In this document: one piece after another, positions 11,622 through 23,330 of the stretch | Layout: each line of letters starts with the position of its first letter | Position numbering within the stretch: position 1 is the stretch's first letter | Assembly: GCA_015680685.1 (NCBI GenBank) | Contig: MNCI01004505.1 | Location: 365,303-429,302, forward strand | DNA length: 64,000 nucleotides | Direction of reading: 5' to 3' | Source of the DNA: Gnetum montanum | Taxonomy: Eukaryota > Streptophyta > Gnetopsida > Gnetales > Gnetaceae | The notes under the pieces: generated by a model | The model's input: the letters and a program-made list of their open reading frames with translations, nothing else | Databases searched by the model: none | What the model was told of the DNA's origin: nothing | Made by a program: the position numbers and the translations under genes

Positions 11622-12131
11622 CTAAACATTCTGTGATAAAACTAACATTGAGATGTAAAAGGAGGCCCCCATCCCTAATTTTTTTAGCTCATCATTTCTT
11701 TCACAATCCATGTCACTAATGAATGAAAAACCATTATCCAATGAGAAAACATATGAAGTAGTAGTACAACTAGAGAGCGAATGAGACACCTTAGGAATTT
11801 TTAAATTAAAATTTGTATATGCAACCCTCTTCTTTTTATGGTGCACTAAGTGAATTTCATTTACATCAACACTTTCATTGTTAGCCATTAATAAAAAAAA
11901 TTCTAAAGATGAATTGTCTTTAGATATCAAGAGTTTATTGGTATCTTCAAATTTAAAAGGATTAGTAAAGGTTAAAAACTTGTTGAAAAAGATTTCATTT
12001 GTTCTTGCTGAAAATTACCATTATTTACCTTTTTTGAAAATTTTTTATTCTTTTCCTTATGAATAACTTTTTTATTAGGAATAAGACAAATTCTAATAAT
12101 ATGACCTTCACAATGAAAATAGCTACAACAT
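11622..12131 (-). pseudogene. Gag-like remnant with damaged zinc knuckle
   Basis: On the minus strand near 12070-12130 the translation contains CSYFHCEGHIIRIC. This matches the retroviral CCHC knuckle (C-x2-C-x4-H-x4-C) in spacing, but Phe replaces the second Cys. Downstream, 11930-11622 is open and contains FFLLMANNES, reminiscent of the segment after the knuckle in Ty1/copia Gag. There are stops between the two parts. The assignment to a copia-type Gag is tentative; no RT or integrase from such an element was recognised nearby. Confidence 0.35.
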
Positions 12132-12140
12132 CCTTTCTAA

Positions 12141-12870
12141 TGAATGACAAAATAGAACATACGTCCAACAACACAAATTATAAACATTCACATGTAATCT
12201 AATCGAAGACTAATTGGATGTTTTAGATCACTAAATGTTAAATCGTTTATCATTGTCTTCCCAATCACACTTGTGTGGACTTAGCTTGTATGGTTAAATA
12301 TGATTAAGACACATGATTAAATTATTATTTATTAAAATATTTAAAATATGAAAATATTAAATTCCTAACTAATTAAGAATAAATCTAATCTAGCCTAGGC
12401 ATAGCGTATTTGTTCCCAACTTATCATACACATCCTAAATATCCATTAGCATTGTTAAATTGCCAGGTGTCCATTTTTGGACATACTAAGTATTCACCAT
12501 TAGGATTACCAAATATTAATGCATTTATGCTCAAAGTTTGTCTTGCTTATTTTCATTAGCTAAGTCCAATAAAGGTAAATTAATTAAACACTAAGCCAAG
12601 TGTTATAATGAAAGAAGTATATCTTAATTTATTTCTATTATGAAAATGTATTGAGCTATATCAACACTTGAATAAAATACCATACAATCCACACTACATG
12701 CACTTAATGATAAATTCTATCTTCTATAAAAACAAATTGTAAGAGTCTAGTTAAGGATATGATTGAATGGTGTCATAAATGTGGTGGGTATGTATACTTA
12801 TATAGGCATTTATTAGCTTTATGTGCACTGATGAAGTAGAGAATGCATCAATGTTGATGCTTTGACGTGA
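12141..12870 (-). mobile_element. Old LTR copy, Athila-like family, minus orientation
   Basis: Ordered matches to the LTRs of elements 1-3 are seen: CATTCACATGTAATC, then CATTGTCTTCCCAATCAC near 12252, TTGTATGGTTAA near 12286, CACATCCTAAATATCC near 12430, two TTACCAAAT/TTGCCAGG-type motifs near 12460-12510, GAATAAAATACC near 12670, and a decayed TATATAGGC near 12798. The LTR appears solo. It abuts the zinc-knuckle remnant, so it probably inserted there. The ends are eroded and no target duplication is evident. Confidence 0.6.
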
Positions 12871-12939
12871 CCCTTTAAATAAATGTTCATCCCTTCCAAA
12901 TTATAGTATGTAATTTTATAGAAAAAATCATTGTTTACT

Positions 12940-14005
12940 AGCTTTGAGTTTTAATTTTTTCTTCCTCTACTATAAATCAATCTCTACAAAATAATGTGTG
13001 TGTTGCACATCATCTAATAATGTTCTTTACTGTAGTTTGAGGATTATGCCAATGTTTCCAACAATTTTGCTTTCAATACTTTGAAAAGATAAAACAAAGA
13101 TGTTCTAATTCAATCTAACAAGGAATTTTAAAATAATGAGAAAGACAGGGATTGAAATCTACTTTCTATTTTCAAGTAATAAAAGCATTACAAATATCCA
13201 TGAAAACTTTAAAATCCAAGGATTTTCTAACCATTTCAAAATTGGCTAGTTCAACAAGAAAAAAAGGTGCAAAAAATAGTAGGCATGAAAAACATAGCTT
13301 TGAGTTTTAATTTTTTCTTCCTCCACTATAAGTCAATCTCTACAAAATGACATGTGTGTTGCATAACATCTAATAATGTTTTTTACTGTAGTTTGACGAT
13401 TATGCCAATGTTGCCAACAATTTTGTTTTCAATACCTTGAAAAGATAAAATGAAGATTTTCTAATTCAATCTAAGGAATTTTAAAATAATGAGAAAAATA
13501 GGGATTAAAATCCACTTTCTGTTTTCAAGTAATAAAAGTATTACACGTATCCATGAAAACTTTCAAATCCAAGGATTTTCCAACCATTTCAAAATTGGCT
13601 AAATCAACAAGAAAAAAGGGTGCAAAAAAATAATAGGCATGAAAAACATAGCTTTGAGTTTTAATTTTATCTTCCTCTACTATAAATCAATCTCTACAAA
13701 ATAACATGTGTTGCACATCATCTAATAATGTTTTTTTACTGTAGTTTGAGGATTATGCTAATGTTGCTAACAATTTTACTTTCAATACTTTGAAAGATAA
13801 AATGAAGATTTTCTAATTCAATCCAACAAGGAATTTTTAAATAATGAGAAAAATAAGGGTTAAAATCCACTTTATACTTTTTAGTAGTAAAAATATTACA
13901 CATATCCATGAAAAATTTAAAATCCAAGGACTTTCCAACCATTTCAGAATTGGCTAGTTCAACAAGCAAAAAAGGTGCAAAAAAAATAGTACGCATGAAA
14001 AACAT
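12940..14005. repeat. 356-bp tandem triplication
   Basis: Three head-to-tail copies start at 12940, 13296 and 13650, each beginning AGCTTTGAGTTTTAATTTT and ending GGCATGAAAAACAT or a close variant. The periods are 356, 354 and 356 bp. The copies differ by scattered substitutions and small indels. On the minus strand each copy carries a variant of the peptide LVELANSEMVGKSLDFK. This peptide is continuous with an open segment 14207-13959, so the array may have grown inside an old coding sequence. Confidence 0.85.
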
Positions 14006-14324
14006 TAACTTCATAACATTCAAGAATATCTTGAATCACTAATGTAAAATCCTTGCTTGGGCAAAAAAATCCAATAATATGTAGAAATATATAACAATAA
14101 GTCACATCTTTTGACAAATATTTATATAAATCATCAAGTAAAATAAAATCAAAAGCTTCAAAATCCTTCATAGTCTCTATAGTTAGAGAGATATTATTAT
14201 TCTCCATATTTACATCATTCCTTGTAAAAAAAAGAATCTACCATTATAACTCCATAAGAAACCCTTAAGATTAACAAAACTTCAAAGTTCCCAAACTTAA
14301 TACCTAGAGGAGGAGCGGAAAGGA

Positions 14325-14480
14325 AAAGTTAGAACCCTAAGTAATTTAACTATAGGTACACCTCAAGACATATAGCTCGCAAGATACATTAGAAGAATTC
14401 GTGAAGAATGCAATAATGCCTTAAATATGACTTGAATTAATAACCTCTTACCTTACAAGCTAATAAGCTAAGCATTTCTA
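14325..14480 (-). repeat. SINE-like copy, family B
   Basis: Read on the minus strand it has a tRNA-like head: an A-box-like TTAGCTTATTAGC and a B-box-like TTAATTCAAGTC. A tail ending GGTGTACCTATAGTTAAATT follows. Related copies are at 41610-41765, 51775-51925 and 53255-53455. Confidence 0.5.
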
Positions 14481-15908
14481 CAAAATTATTTTTTATTAAA
14501 CTCATAAGAACACCTATACAAATTGGTCTTCAATTTGATATAATCTTTGATAAGTTAATGATTATGATACGATAGGGCATGAACTTCCAATCAATGTGGA
14601 CTTAGCATACTATCCACGAACTAGGAATGACATGGGAATGATGTAAAATGATAAGTCCAAGTAATAAATTTAATTAAACCTAGTTGATAAAAATAAAAAT
14701 TAAGTATAGTAGTAGAACTATGAACATTGTAAAATAAAATCTAGGTACGAAAGAATGAATAAAATAGCATAAAATAATAGAAAATAGAGAACTTGATGTG
14801 CGGGGAAGATTCTTAATTTCCTTTCCTAATAATTAAAATGCTTGATTAGATGAAAGAAAACTACTTACCTCCTAGGAAGGACCAAAGCCACAAATGATAA
14901 TAAGAAAATGTGAGAGAGTTGGCACTCATAATAGAAGCTTAGTTTATGAGAAAAATAAGGGTTTTGGTAGTAAAATTGAACCTTTGAATGATGGGTATGT
15001 AAGTAGAAAAATTGTAGACACCATATAGTATTGATTCAGGGTTAAAATAGGGTTGTTTTGATTAAGTGTCCCACAAGTGGTGCTAGAGTTGAAAAAAGTC
15101 TAACTCAAAAATAGTAATGCTAACATTGAAAATTTCTAACTCTAGGATGTAAAAACTACCAAACTGATGCTGATGTTGGATTAAGCTTGCAAACTACCAG
15201 GTAAAGTTGTGGTCACCATGAAGCACATACGAAATGTTACAAAGAAAAATGCTCATGCTCTTGGTCTCTTGAAATCCAAAAATAGTACTTTAAATATCAA
15301 AAAATTAGTCTTGAATTTGCATTTTGATATGATATTTATAAGCTTAAGGTTTCTAAATTTGACCTCGAACTTAACTGAAGTTGACCCAAAGTTTTTTTTT
15401 GAAAATTTTGACTTCTAGAGCTAGAAGATGGAGGTGTTGGTGTCACCTAGGACATAAAAAAAATTTAGATTTTTTCCAAACTACTTTTCCAAGCATTTGT
15501 GGTATCTAGATTGATGTTGAAATATGTCATAATGATGCTTATAGGATGTTCAAGAGCTCATGGGCCTAGGGAATACTATCAAATGCTAATCTTGGTGACC
15601 TTATGTGATGCTAGTGCTACCTTGGGTAACAATAACACTAGTGTCAATATATAATACTTAGCAAAAATTTCAGTCTTAACCCCCAAAACTACCTCTAAAC
15701 ATCCTGAATCTACCTTTTTAGTGCCTTGGAAATGGTGTCAATTGATCAATGGAGAGCCTGAGAGGCCAAGTTTGATGTTGAGATAATGGTTTTTGTAGTT
15801 GGAAGGTGCTATGCTAAGGCTTGAGATGATGATGCTAGGGTGATGTTAATAGCATCAACCTCAGTGTCATCCATACTTAGAAAAATTTCACTTCTTAAGG
15901 TTCCAAGT
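14481..15908. other. Intergenic repeat debris left of element 3
   Basis: No gene is supported. From about 15060 the sequence has recurring short GATGCTAGTGCTACC/GATGTTGATGC-type phrases. These continue on the far side of element 3 (25407-25600), showing that element 3 split one older repeat. Confidence 0.5.
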
Positions 15909-16810
15909 TGATGAGCAGCTAGGTACCCCTATGCCCAACCATGCAAATCATGGGCGTTCACATGTGACTCGATCGAATTCCGTAGACTGTAAGCACTTTG
16001 CATACACCAAACCCTAACTTGCAAAACCTTGTGTTAGAATGGACGTTGTCTTCCCAACCTCACTTGTGGTGTTCTAATGCGATGGTTAAGTGAGATTGAG
16101 GAAAATGATTTTTATAGCTTTTCTCTTTATCTTCTAAAGTCTAATTCCTGAATGAAATGTAAGGAATGGAATATTGCGTAATCTATAATTATCCTAATCT
16201 ATCTCTTAACTCTTCCTAGCATAAGCATCTGATCCCATCTTCCGTGCACATCCTGAGCATCTCCTAACCACTATTGGGTTACTAGACATTAAGCATCACT
16301 GGGTTGCCAAGTGTTGGGTTTACGTTCAATATGATCATACTTATCGGTTTTACAATATATAAAAGAGCAATGACAATTGAAGTGATAACAATGAAAACTT
16401 AAGGAATTATTAAAACATAGAAATATTAAACTATTAAATGCTCAAATGACTAAGTTCAATTGCTGCAATGAATTCTTGAAAAGCTCGTCTTTATTGCTAG
16501 TAACACCAATGGGCTCAGGTACATTAGTGCTCAAATAAAGAGTCGGACACCTTTCTCACACCTACTATGGGCACTTGGAAAATATTCTAACTCTTGCAGA
16601 AAAAAACTGCAAGAGATTCACTACAACTGCCAAAAAGATACCTAAGTGTGGTGGAAGCACACTTATTTATAGGCTAGAACAGACACTGCATAAACAAGGC
16701 CACGTAGACGCATGGACAGATGCATAGATGAGGCTGTGTCGACGCGGCCATATATACAGGGCCTCGTATACATGGCCCAGTCAATGCATTGACTTCTTAG
16801 CACTTCATCA
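15909..16810 (-). repeat. 3' LTR of element 3
   Basis: The LTR is 902 bp and starts TGATGAG on the plus strand, ending CTTCATCA. On the minus strand U3 comes first, with a palindromic array of GTCGAC, GGCC and GTATAC-type words (16683-16800), followed by the TATA box CTATAAATAAG (16662-16672). Conserved landmarks with the other LTRs are TTGTCTTCCCAACCTCACTTG near 16048 and ACATCCTGAGCATC near 16249. Confidence 0.9.
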
Positions 16811-16823
16811 TACCCCCATGTTG
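16811..16823 (-). promoter_or_regulatory. Polypurine tract of element 3
   Basis: Read on the minus strand, CAACATGGGGGTA directly precedes TGATGAAG of the 3' LTR. Elements 1 and 2 have the same GGGGGTA/TGAT junction. The PPT primes plus-strand DNA synthesis in LTR retroelements (established). Confidence 0.75.
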
Positions 16824-16946
16824 AGTAAAAACATGTCCTCAAGTTTCATTACAATTTGGAAGGTATGAAGTTCTTATTACAACACACATGACACAACACC
16901 AAATTTACTGACGCACCAAGTGCCCAAGTGTACAAAGAAGAATGAA

Positions 16947-19902
16947 TTACAAAATGGTGGTGTTTAAAGATAAAATTGAACACCCCAACAATCCTAGATT
17001 CTCTACTATGCTAAAAGATGCAAAAATTACGGGAGAAGATAACACCATCCCTGGTGGTGGTGGTTCTAACGGACCTTCACCAACCTCTGGCACATGTGGC
17101 GATGGTGGTGCGGATGATGGTTGTCTCACAGCAACTGCAACTTTTAGAGGCAACCAAACATCCTCCAAGAGAGCCCTCCTTTTCTCTTCCTTGCTTCTAG
17201 AATCGTTCATTCTCAAAGTAACTTCACCAAGGGCATGGAAGTGCAGGGAAGAGAACCTCCCAAGGGCATGGAAGTGCAGGGAAGAGTTCTTTTAGATTGA
17301 CAAACCAAGCAACGAACTATTTTCGTTCGATGTCGAATGCTCGAATTGATGTTTGTAGCTTCTAGTAGTCATTCATTCGTTGGGCCAAGTTCTCAGTAAC
17401 CACATGTTGCCCTTCAAAACCCGTGCAGAGAACCTTGAGTTCTACATTTGCTATTTCCAACTTTTCTTTTGTCACTTTATGCACTCAAAACTCACCCTCA
17501 TATAAAGAATATGAGGTGGCCACTTACTTTTCTAGGTCAGACCGTGGTCTTCCAGCTGTTAACATAACTAGGTTCACATAGCGAAGGTTGGCCAACTCCA
17601 TGTACTCTATCATTTCTTCAACTTGTAATTCCTTAAGGTAGATCTCAACCTGGTTGTAGGCATTCAATCCATCAATGATGGGTTGCCACACCTCGCCTCC
17701 TTCTTGGAGCTGTTGGAGCGCTTGGTTCAATTTGGCCTTTGCTACTTGAATCTACTTTTCATTCACTTCCTTCTATAATCCCACTTGGTCCCTGTAATGA
17801 TTTTTAACTTTTTCAAACTTAAGGGCCTCATTTTTCTAAGTGGTAATTTTTATGGTTGAATCTTGTCACAAGGCTCGAACCTCCTCCATAGAAAGATTTC
17901 AATTTTTGATGGCCAACCTCCTCACATCAACGTTCACCCTAGCTAGCTTTTCTTGTTGTTGGTGGATAAATTTCTTCATGTGCTAATTTTTAGCACCAAC
18001 ATTACATAGGCAATGAACTTCCACGGTCAACCTAACATTCTCCTAGCTTACCTCCATCAAGTCCTTATTTAGATGATATGTATGAGCATCTGTCAAGGAC
18101 TTATCAAAGATTGCTGACTCTCACTCATCCTCAACTATTTAGAGTTTAACTTGAAGCTATTGAAAAACTTCATCTCTGGTGAGTTCACAGTTGAGGAGAG
18201 CTAGATCAGCAAGTTGGGCCCTTAATTGAGCAACTTCCATCACCAAGCGTTGATAATTTTCTTGAGCTACTTTGAGTTGCCCCTCCAAGATGAGGCTCTT
18301 ACCCCTTGCCGAGAGCAGCTCTGACTAGGTTGCAGTGATGTTATCCAGAAGATCAAAGACATTTGGAAGTGGTTGCCCAGTTCCCACCAGTCGGTCCAAT
18401 AGTTCTTCATGTTGGACTCCATTGATCCTACTACATGAGGTCCCTGTAGACACCTATACATCTTCAAGTCCATGTACATCTGGTACAGGTGCCATCGATG
18501 CATTAAGGACCGTAGCAATCATGTCAGCAACCACTTCAGCCACAATTTCCTATCCTTGGTGCTGCATTACCAGGAAAGTCACCCCCTCTCCATCCTCCAA
18601 GTGTATCGAAAAAGTAGTGGCATTTCCTAAAATTTTAGGAAATAATTGTTAGGTGGAGACCGTTACTTCTTGAACACTAGGATCAATTCTTGCAAGTACT
18701 TGTGTTTAAGCAACTAAGAACATCAGCCCTGCTCTCTCTAGCAAGCTTACTGATTGAGCCACCTACTCCAGATGGCTAATTATAGGATGATAGATTGAAG
18801 GGTCTTCTCCTTCACCGGTCCCTATATATTGCTCTTGTTGGCTCAAGATTGATTGTCAGATCTCGTGTATATGTTCTACGATTTTTTGTGAACCCGACCT
18901 CATTATTTGCATAGGTGATGGAGGTGGTTGATGCTCTTCCTTAGTTCATGTGGTGGTTGGAGTCTTATCTTTCATCATCTCCTGCCATGAGGCAATCGGG
19001 GCATGCTGAAGTGTATCATTGGCATATTGTGCTATCCCTGCCCGTTTTCATAATTCCCTAATTAAGTAGGGAAAGGGTAGATCCTGTCTTCCATGTTCAC
19101 TTTCAACGAATCTTTTCTCAATCTCCAAAAACAACAATTGTGGAAGGCTCATTGGAAATTTTCTACTTAGAGCAGTACATGCACGAGCGGAGAAGGCAGT
19201 CATCTTGTTGGGTCTTACCATTGGATTCAAATGGTAAGACGCAATTTTTGAATATACCCTCTCTACGGTGTTCAAAGTGTCAAACTCTTTATGATCCACC
19301 TCATAGCACCACCTGATCCACTCTCCTTTTACCTTGGGATCTACTTGCTTAGGGATCTCGGCCACATTAGCTTTAGTCTTTGGCAACCCCAAAGCTTATG
19401 TGATCACTTCTGCAGAGTAAGAGACATAGATGTCCTTGATTCTTACACTGAACCCCGGTTGTCAATTTGTCTCAAAGAGATAAGTCTCTCCTAAATACCA
19501 TTCACCACTAGATGTGATGATTGGCCACATAGGAGAGTTTTGCAATTGGAGCTTCACATCTTCTGGTGCATTCTCAAGAAATGGTCCAAAGTTCAACTCT
19601 TGCAAAACCATTCGTTGCAGCTCCCTTGGCCTAATAGCATCAAGACATGCCTGGGTCAGGGTGACCTAAAGCCGTGGCACTATCACTGAAGTCTCATCCC
19701 CTTATGATTGTTCACTGGGCATCTCCTCTTTAGGAATCTGATAAATAAATTCCACATCAGGTCCTTCACGGAGGGGGCCAGTTGCATGGGAGCCCTCCGT
19801 GTGCTTTAGGTGCTGTACACCTCATCCTCTTCCCATTATTGGTCGCTTGTCCCTTGGTTGTGATGGTCCTTCTCCCCTTGGATACCTTGGTTGCGGTGCC
19901 AT
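16947..19902 (-). pseudogene. Env-position ORF remnant (element 3)
   Basis: This is the third ORF, downstream of integrase on the minus strand. The likely ATG at 19902 begins MAPQPRYPRGEG. Landmarks in order: LNFGPFL, a TSSGEWYLGETYLF block, and the well-preserved domain at 19392-19048 (EWIRWCYEVDHKEFDTLNTV, then YHLNPMVRPNKMTAFSARA, then LPQLLFLEIEKRF and LPFPYLIREL). A long charged, probably coiled-coil region follows (about 18500-17300). The C-terminus is Pro-rich with a final hydrophobic stretch of about 30 residues (17045-16947). The domain resembles the envelope-like protein of Athila/Calypso elements (from memory). Several stops and a 27-bp tandem duplication (17228-17286) interrupt it. 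Confidence 0.65.
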
Positions 19903-20292
19903 CTACAATCAAACATAACCATTAATTAAATTGTGCACAAGTTGCTCAAAATGGCCCTCATACACCTTCTCAGTTTGACTAAGTTATGGTGCTAGCACGT
20001 GCATCCCATTAAATTTCTTGGAGTATTAGTTGATGGTTTAGAAACAAAAACAATGATGCATGAGTTGTAGGTTAAACTGTTGTTTTTTTTTTGTCTCCTA
20101 AAAGGTGTTAAGTCTTTAATAATTGTAATTTTAATTAATTAATTTTTCTATAGACCTCACCCACCCCCCCCCCCAATGACTGAGAGCATACCTCCAGTTG
20201 CAAAAGAGTAAAAGGATAGGCTAATTAGGACGCGCGGTAGGCAACATAAGTGCTTGAAAGAAGAGGTGCAGCAGAAAAAAATGGAAAAAACT

Positions 20293-20316
20293 CCCCCCCC
20301 CCCCCCCCCCCCCCCC
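20293..20316. repeat. Uninterrupted C24 tract
   Basis: Twenty-four consecutive C, with more C-rich sequence to 20328 and another C run at 20162-20173. They lie between the promoter-like block and the env-position ATG of element 3. Confidence 0.95.
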
Positions 20317-20369
20317 TCCCCCTCCCCATTTGTGTGGAAAATGATCAAAAATGCATGCCGCAACGAGGG

Positions 20370-20450
20370 TATATATAAATTTTTTGCACTACATCGACGG
20401 GGTCACATATACGTAGGGGGCTGCATATACGAGGCCTAGTCGACGAAGGG
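20370..20450 (-). promoter_or_regulatory. Promoter-like block upstream of env-position ORF (element 3)
   Basis: In minus-strand order a palindromic array (20450-20391) with GTCGAC, GGCCTCGTATA and TACGTATA words precedes a TATA box TTTATATATA (20379-20370). The env-position ATG is about 470 bp further on. The word TATACGAGGCC (20426-20436) is identical to part of the U3 array of this element's right LTR (25349-25359). In both places it is close to a CYAGTCGA word. Function is inferred. Confidence 0.55.
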
Positions 20451-22016
20451 GTGGTGCAAGCATGGACCAGCGTTGACCAGATAAATAAAGCCCAAAAAAT
20501 TAATTTAAAACATCAAATTGGGACGGTTTAAGAGCTTGAGAGACTGGGGACTCGACTGAAAGAAAGAGGAAGGTAAGCGGGGCTAGAAAAAGAGTCAAAA
20601 GTAGGAGAATGTTGTGAGAAAGAACTCTATGGAGAAGAATTCAAGTGATGGGTAGCACAGAAACAATCAACCAACAAAATCAAGAGGATGGGAGACTAAC
20701 AAATAGAACCAGGGATATGCAAGTGGGTCCTCCCCATAGCAGGCAGTAGCCTTAGTAGCCCTTGCATATTGTCAACATCGGAGTCTGTGGGCCCCAGAGT
20801 CAAGGAACGGTGACCGCAAGTTAATATTCTCATCCATGAGAACCCGCAGAAGCATTATGCGTTTATGGAAATCATGACAAACCATCAAAACACAAGACGG
20901 GTAGTGAGGTAAGTCATGGAGAGAAATAGGTGAAGAGGGAGGAGTGGGAATTGGAATTCTGGTTATCGATCACATGAAACCCTATGTCAAGTTGTGATTA
21001 AGTGACCTGGTAGGATCTTTCCCAAGTTTAGACCCAAAACCAACCACGTACAATGACATTGCAGCAACATGTGAAGACTCATCCACCCCTAAGAGTACAA
21101 GAATGCACCCACAGAGAACCACCACTCCAACATGCATGAGACAAAGGAAGTGAAACGGGACTAAGGTAGAGGGGACAAGCAAGTCCCATAGCTAGTGCTG
21201 GTGGCCCGTGAGAGGTATTCTAAGGGATGTGCTTTGAATTCCCACATAGTTATGATTTTCTTTTTATTTTTATTTTGTGGGAACCACACCATGCAAAGAC
21301 CCATGCTAGTTTACATGCATTCGACCAAGGGGTGTGCTTTGAATCCTCATACATTTTTTTTGTGTGTTTTGGTGATGAGGACCACACCATGCAAGGTCAA
21401 ATTGCCAAGGAGCTTCCTTGTATAAAAGAACTTGGAGAGGTAAGAAATCCATGGGGACACTTTCGCAACCCAGGGGATAGAAAAGTATGACAAACGTTGC
21501 ATTCCCCTTAAAGTCACACCCGATTCAAACCATTGGGTCATCCCCAAGTCTGGGAACTACACAAGTCATACGTTAATTAAAATGTTTTTAAGTGAAGGGG
21601 GTTTGCATGTTTCCAAAGGGAGGAAAACCATGGAGTGGATGAATGGGTGGATGACGTGGACTCACTACCAATTTTATGAGATGAAAGTAGACATAAATTC
21701 CAACAACAACAATGAAAGAGCGGGAGCAAGATAAAATAGGTGGACCATTTCACACAACCCATCGCAATGAAAACCAACTGTGCCACACATCTAATGAAAA
21801 TAAGATACTTTATTAGTAACCAACTAGAAATTAAACACACACACACATAAATAAGCAAACAAAGAAATAGAAAAGTAATTAAAGAAAGAAAGAAAAAGTG
21901 AGTAAGAATTGGCAAACATATGAACGATGTTGAAAAAAAAAAGTGTAAAACAAAAAACAAAAAAAATTCCAAAAATGATGAGAAGCTTAGTAGGGTGGAT
22001 CAGCATGGCGAATGGT
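20451..22016 (-). other. Element 3 linker between pol and promoter-like block
   Basis: Non-coding. It shares the segment GGGRTGTGCTTTGAATTCCCA (about 21226-21250) with element 1 (about 44125-44150). A polypurine-like motif (minus strand CTAGTCATGGGGGAGA) ends at about 22017, where integrase sequence stops. Confidence 0.6.
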
Positions 22017-23330
22017 CTCCCCCATGACTAGGTTGGAAGGAGGAGACCCAAAAAGTGGAATGAGGCTGTTCCTATGACGATAAGGTGGTAACATTGGTTT
22101 GATGCAGTTCATAGAAAGGTTTTAATTGTTGCTAATTGACCAACTGTGTTCCCGTGGGGTCCTCAATTTTGTGTATAAGCAAGGCCCTAGATGGAAAGGT
22201 TTCAGAGACAATGTAGGGTCCCTCCCACAGTGTTTGAAACTTGGGCCATTGTGGTACATATGTGGGGTTCTAGTAAAGTACCTTATCTTCACATCTAAAT
22301 GTTACCTTTTGAATCCTAAGATCATAACATTTTTTATTATAGGCCTTGTGTATCTCATTTGATGACAAGGCTACTAATCGATTCTCATCTAGCACACGTA
22401 AGTTGATAAGTCGTTCACATTGTGCTAGTGGTAGGTCAAGGCCCAAGTCACTGGTTGTAGATAGTGTCCAGAGTTCTACCTAGATTGGAAGTTTCAGTAG
22501 CTTCCTGTACACTAACTCATAAGGGGAATAACCTATAGGAAGTTTCCAAGTCGAGTGATAGGCCTAAAGGGCATCGTTAAGTTTGGTGCTCTAGTCCCTC
22601 CTATATTTACTGATGGTTCAAGTGAGGATCTTGGTAATCTCCCTATTGGTGACTTCAGCTTGCTCGTTGGCTTAGGGGTGATAAGGTGTTGTAAATTTAT
22701 GAGTTATCCCCAAGTGTTGCATGAGTTTATGAAAAGTGATGCCCATGAAATGTGTTCCATTGTCTGAGATGAGTGCACGTGGCACTCCAAACCTGTTTAA
22801 GATTTGTTGTTGGACAAATCGTGTAGTGGTGTTTCAGGAACAGTCGATGATGGTTGCCACCTCTATCCACTTTGTGCAGTAGTCAATAGCGACGATGATG
22901 TATGCTTTCCCATTGGACATGGGTGTGATGGGACCCATGAAGTCAATGCCCCAAATTTCAAAGGGCTCTAGTGGTTGGATCCACTATTGAAGTCCCTCCA
23001 TTCGTGCAGACATCCCACCGTCTCTCTAACATTGTTCATAGGAGTGGGCGAACCATTGTGCATCCCTAAAGAGTGTAGGCCAATAATATCCTGCAAGCAG
23101 GATCTTAATGGCCATGCATCGTCTAGCATAGTGGCCTCCACAAGGGCCCTCATGAGCATCTTGGAGGATGCGCAGTGTATCATCATTAGGGACACACCAT
23201 CAAACCAAGCCATCTACACACACCTTATAAAGGTGGCCATTGATTTCCATGAAGCACTTGGCCTTATGGAGAAACTATTATTTCTGTCAATGGTACCACT
23301 CCTTTGGCAATTCCTGGGCTGTGAGATATG
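22017..23330 (-). pseudogene. Integrase remnant (element 3)
   Basis: The HHCC zinc-binding part is at about 23225-22990: CGGHYARRCMAIKI, GYYWPTLF and the CQR-like end can be followed with stops. The catalytic core is at about 22950-22450. It begins with the segment encoding [12 protein letters not shown] and includes the region before the third acidic residue. The C-terminal domain reaches about 22030. Similarity to element 1 is continuous, which fixes the order RT-RNaseH-INT typical of Ty3/gypsy. Multiple stops and frameshifts make it non-functional. Confidence 0.8.

Noticed and set aside
16942-17295. 117-codon plus-strand ORF with Gly/Pro-rich segment
   Set aside because: It is the antisense shadow of the env-position ORF C-terminus in element 3.
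20157-20363. Gly-rich minus-strand ORF
   Set aside because: Produced by the C-runs; no coding evidence.
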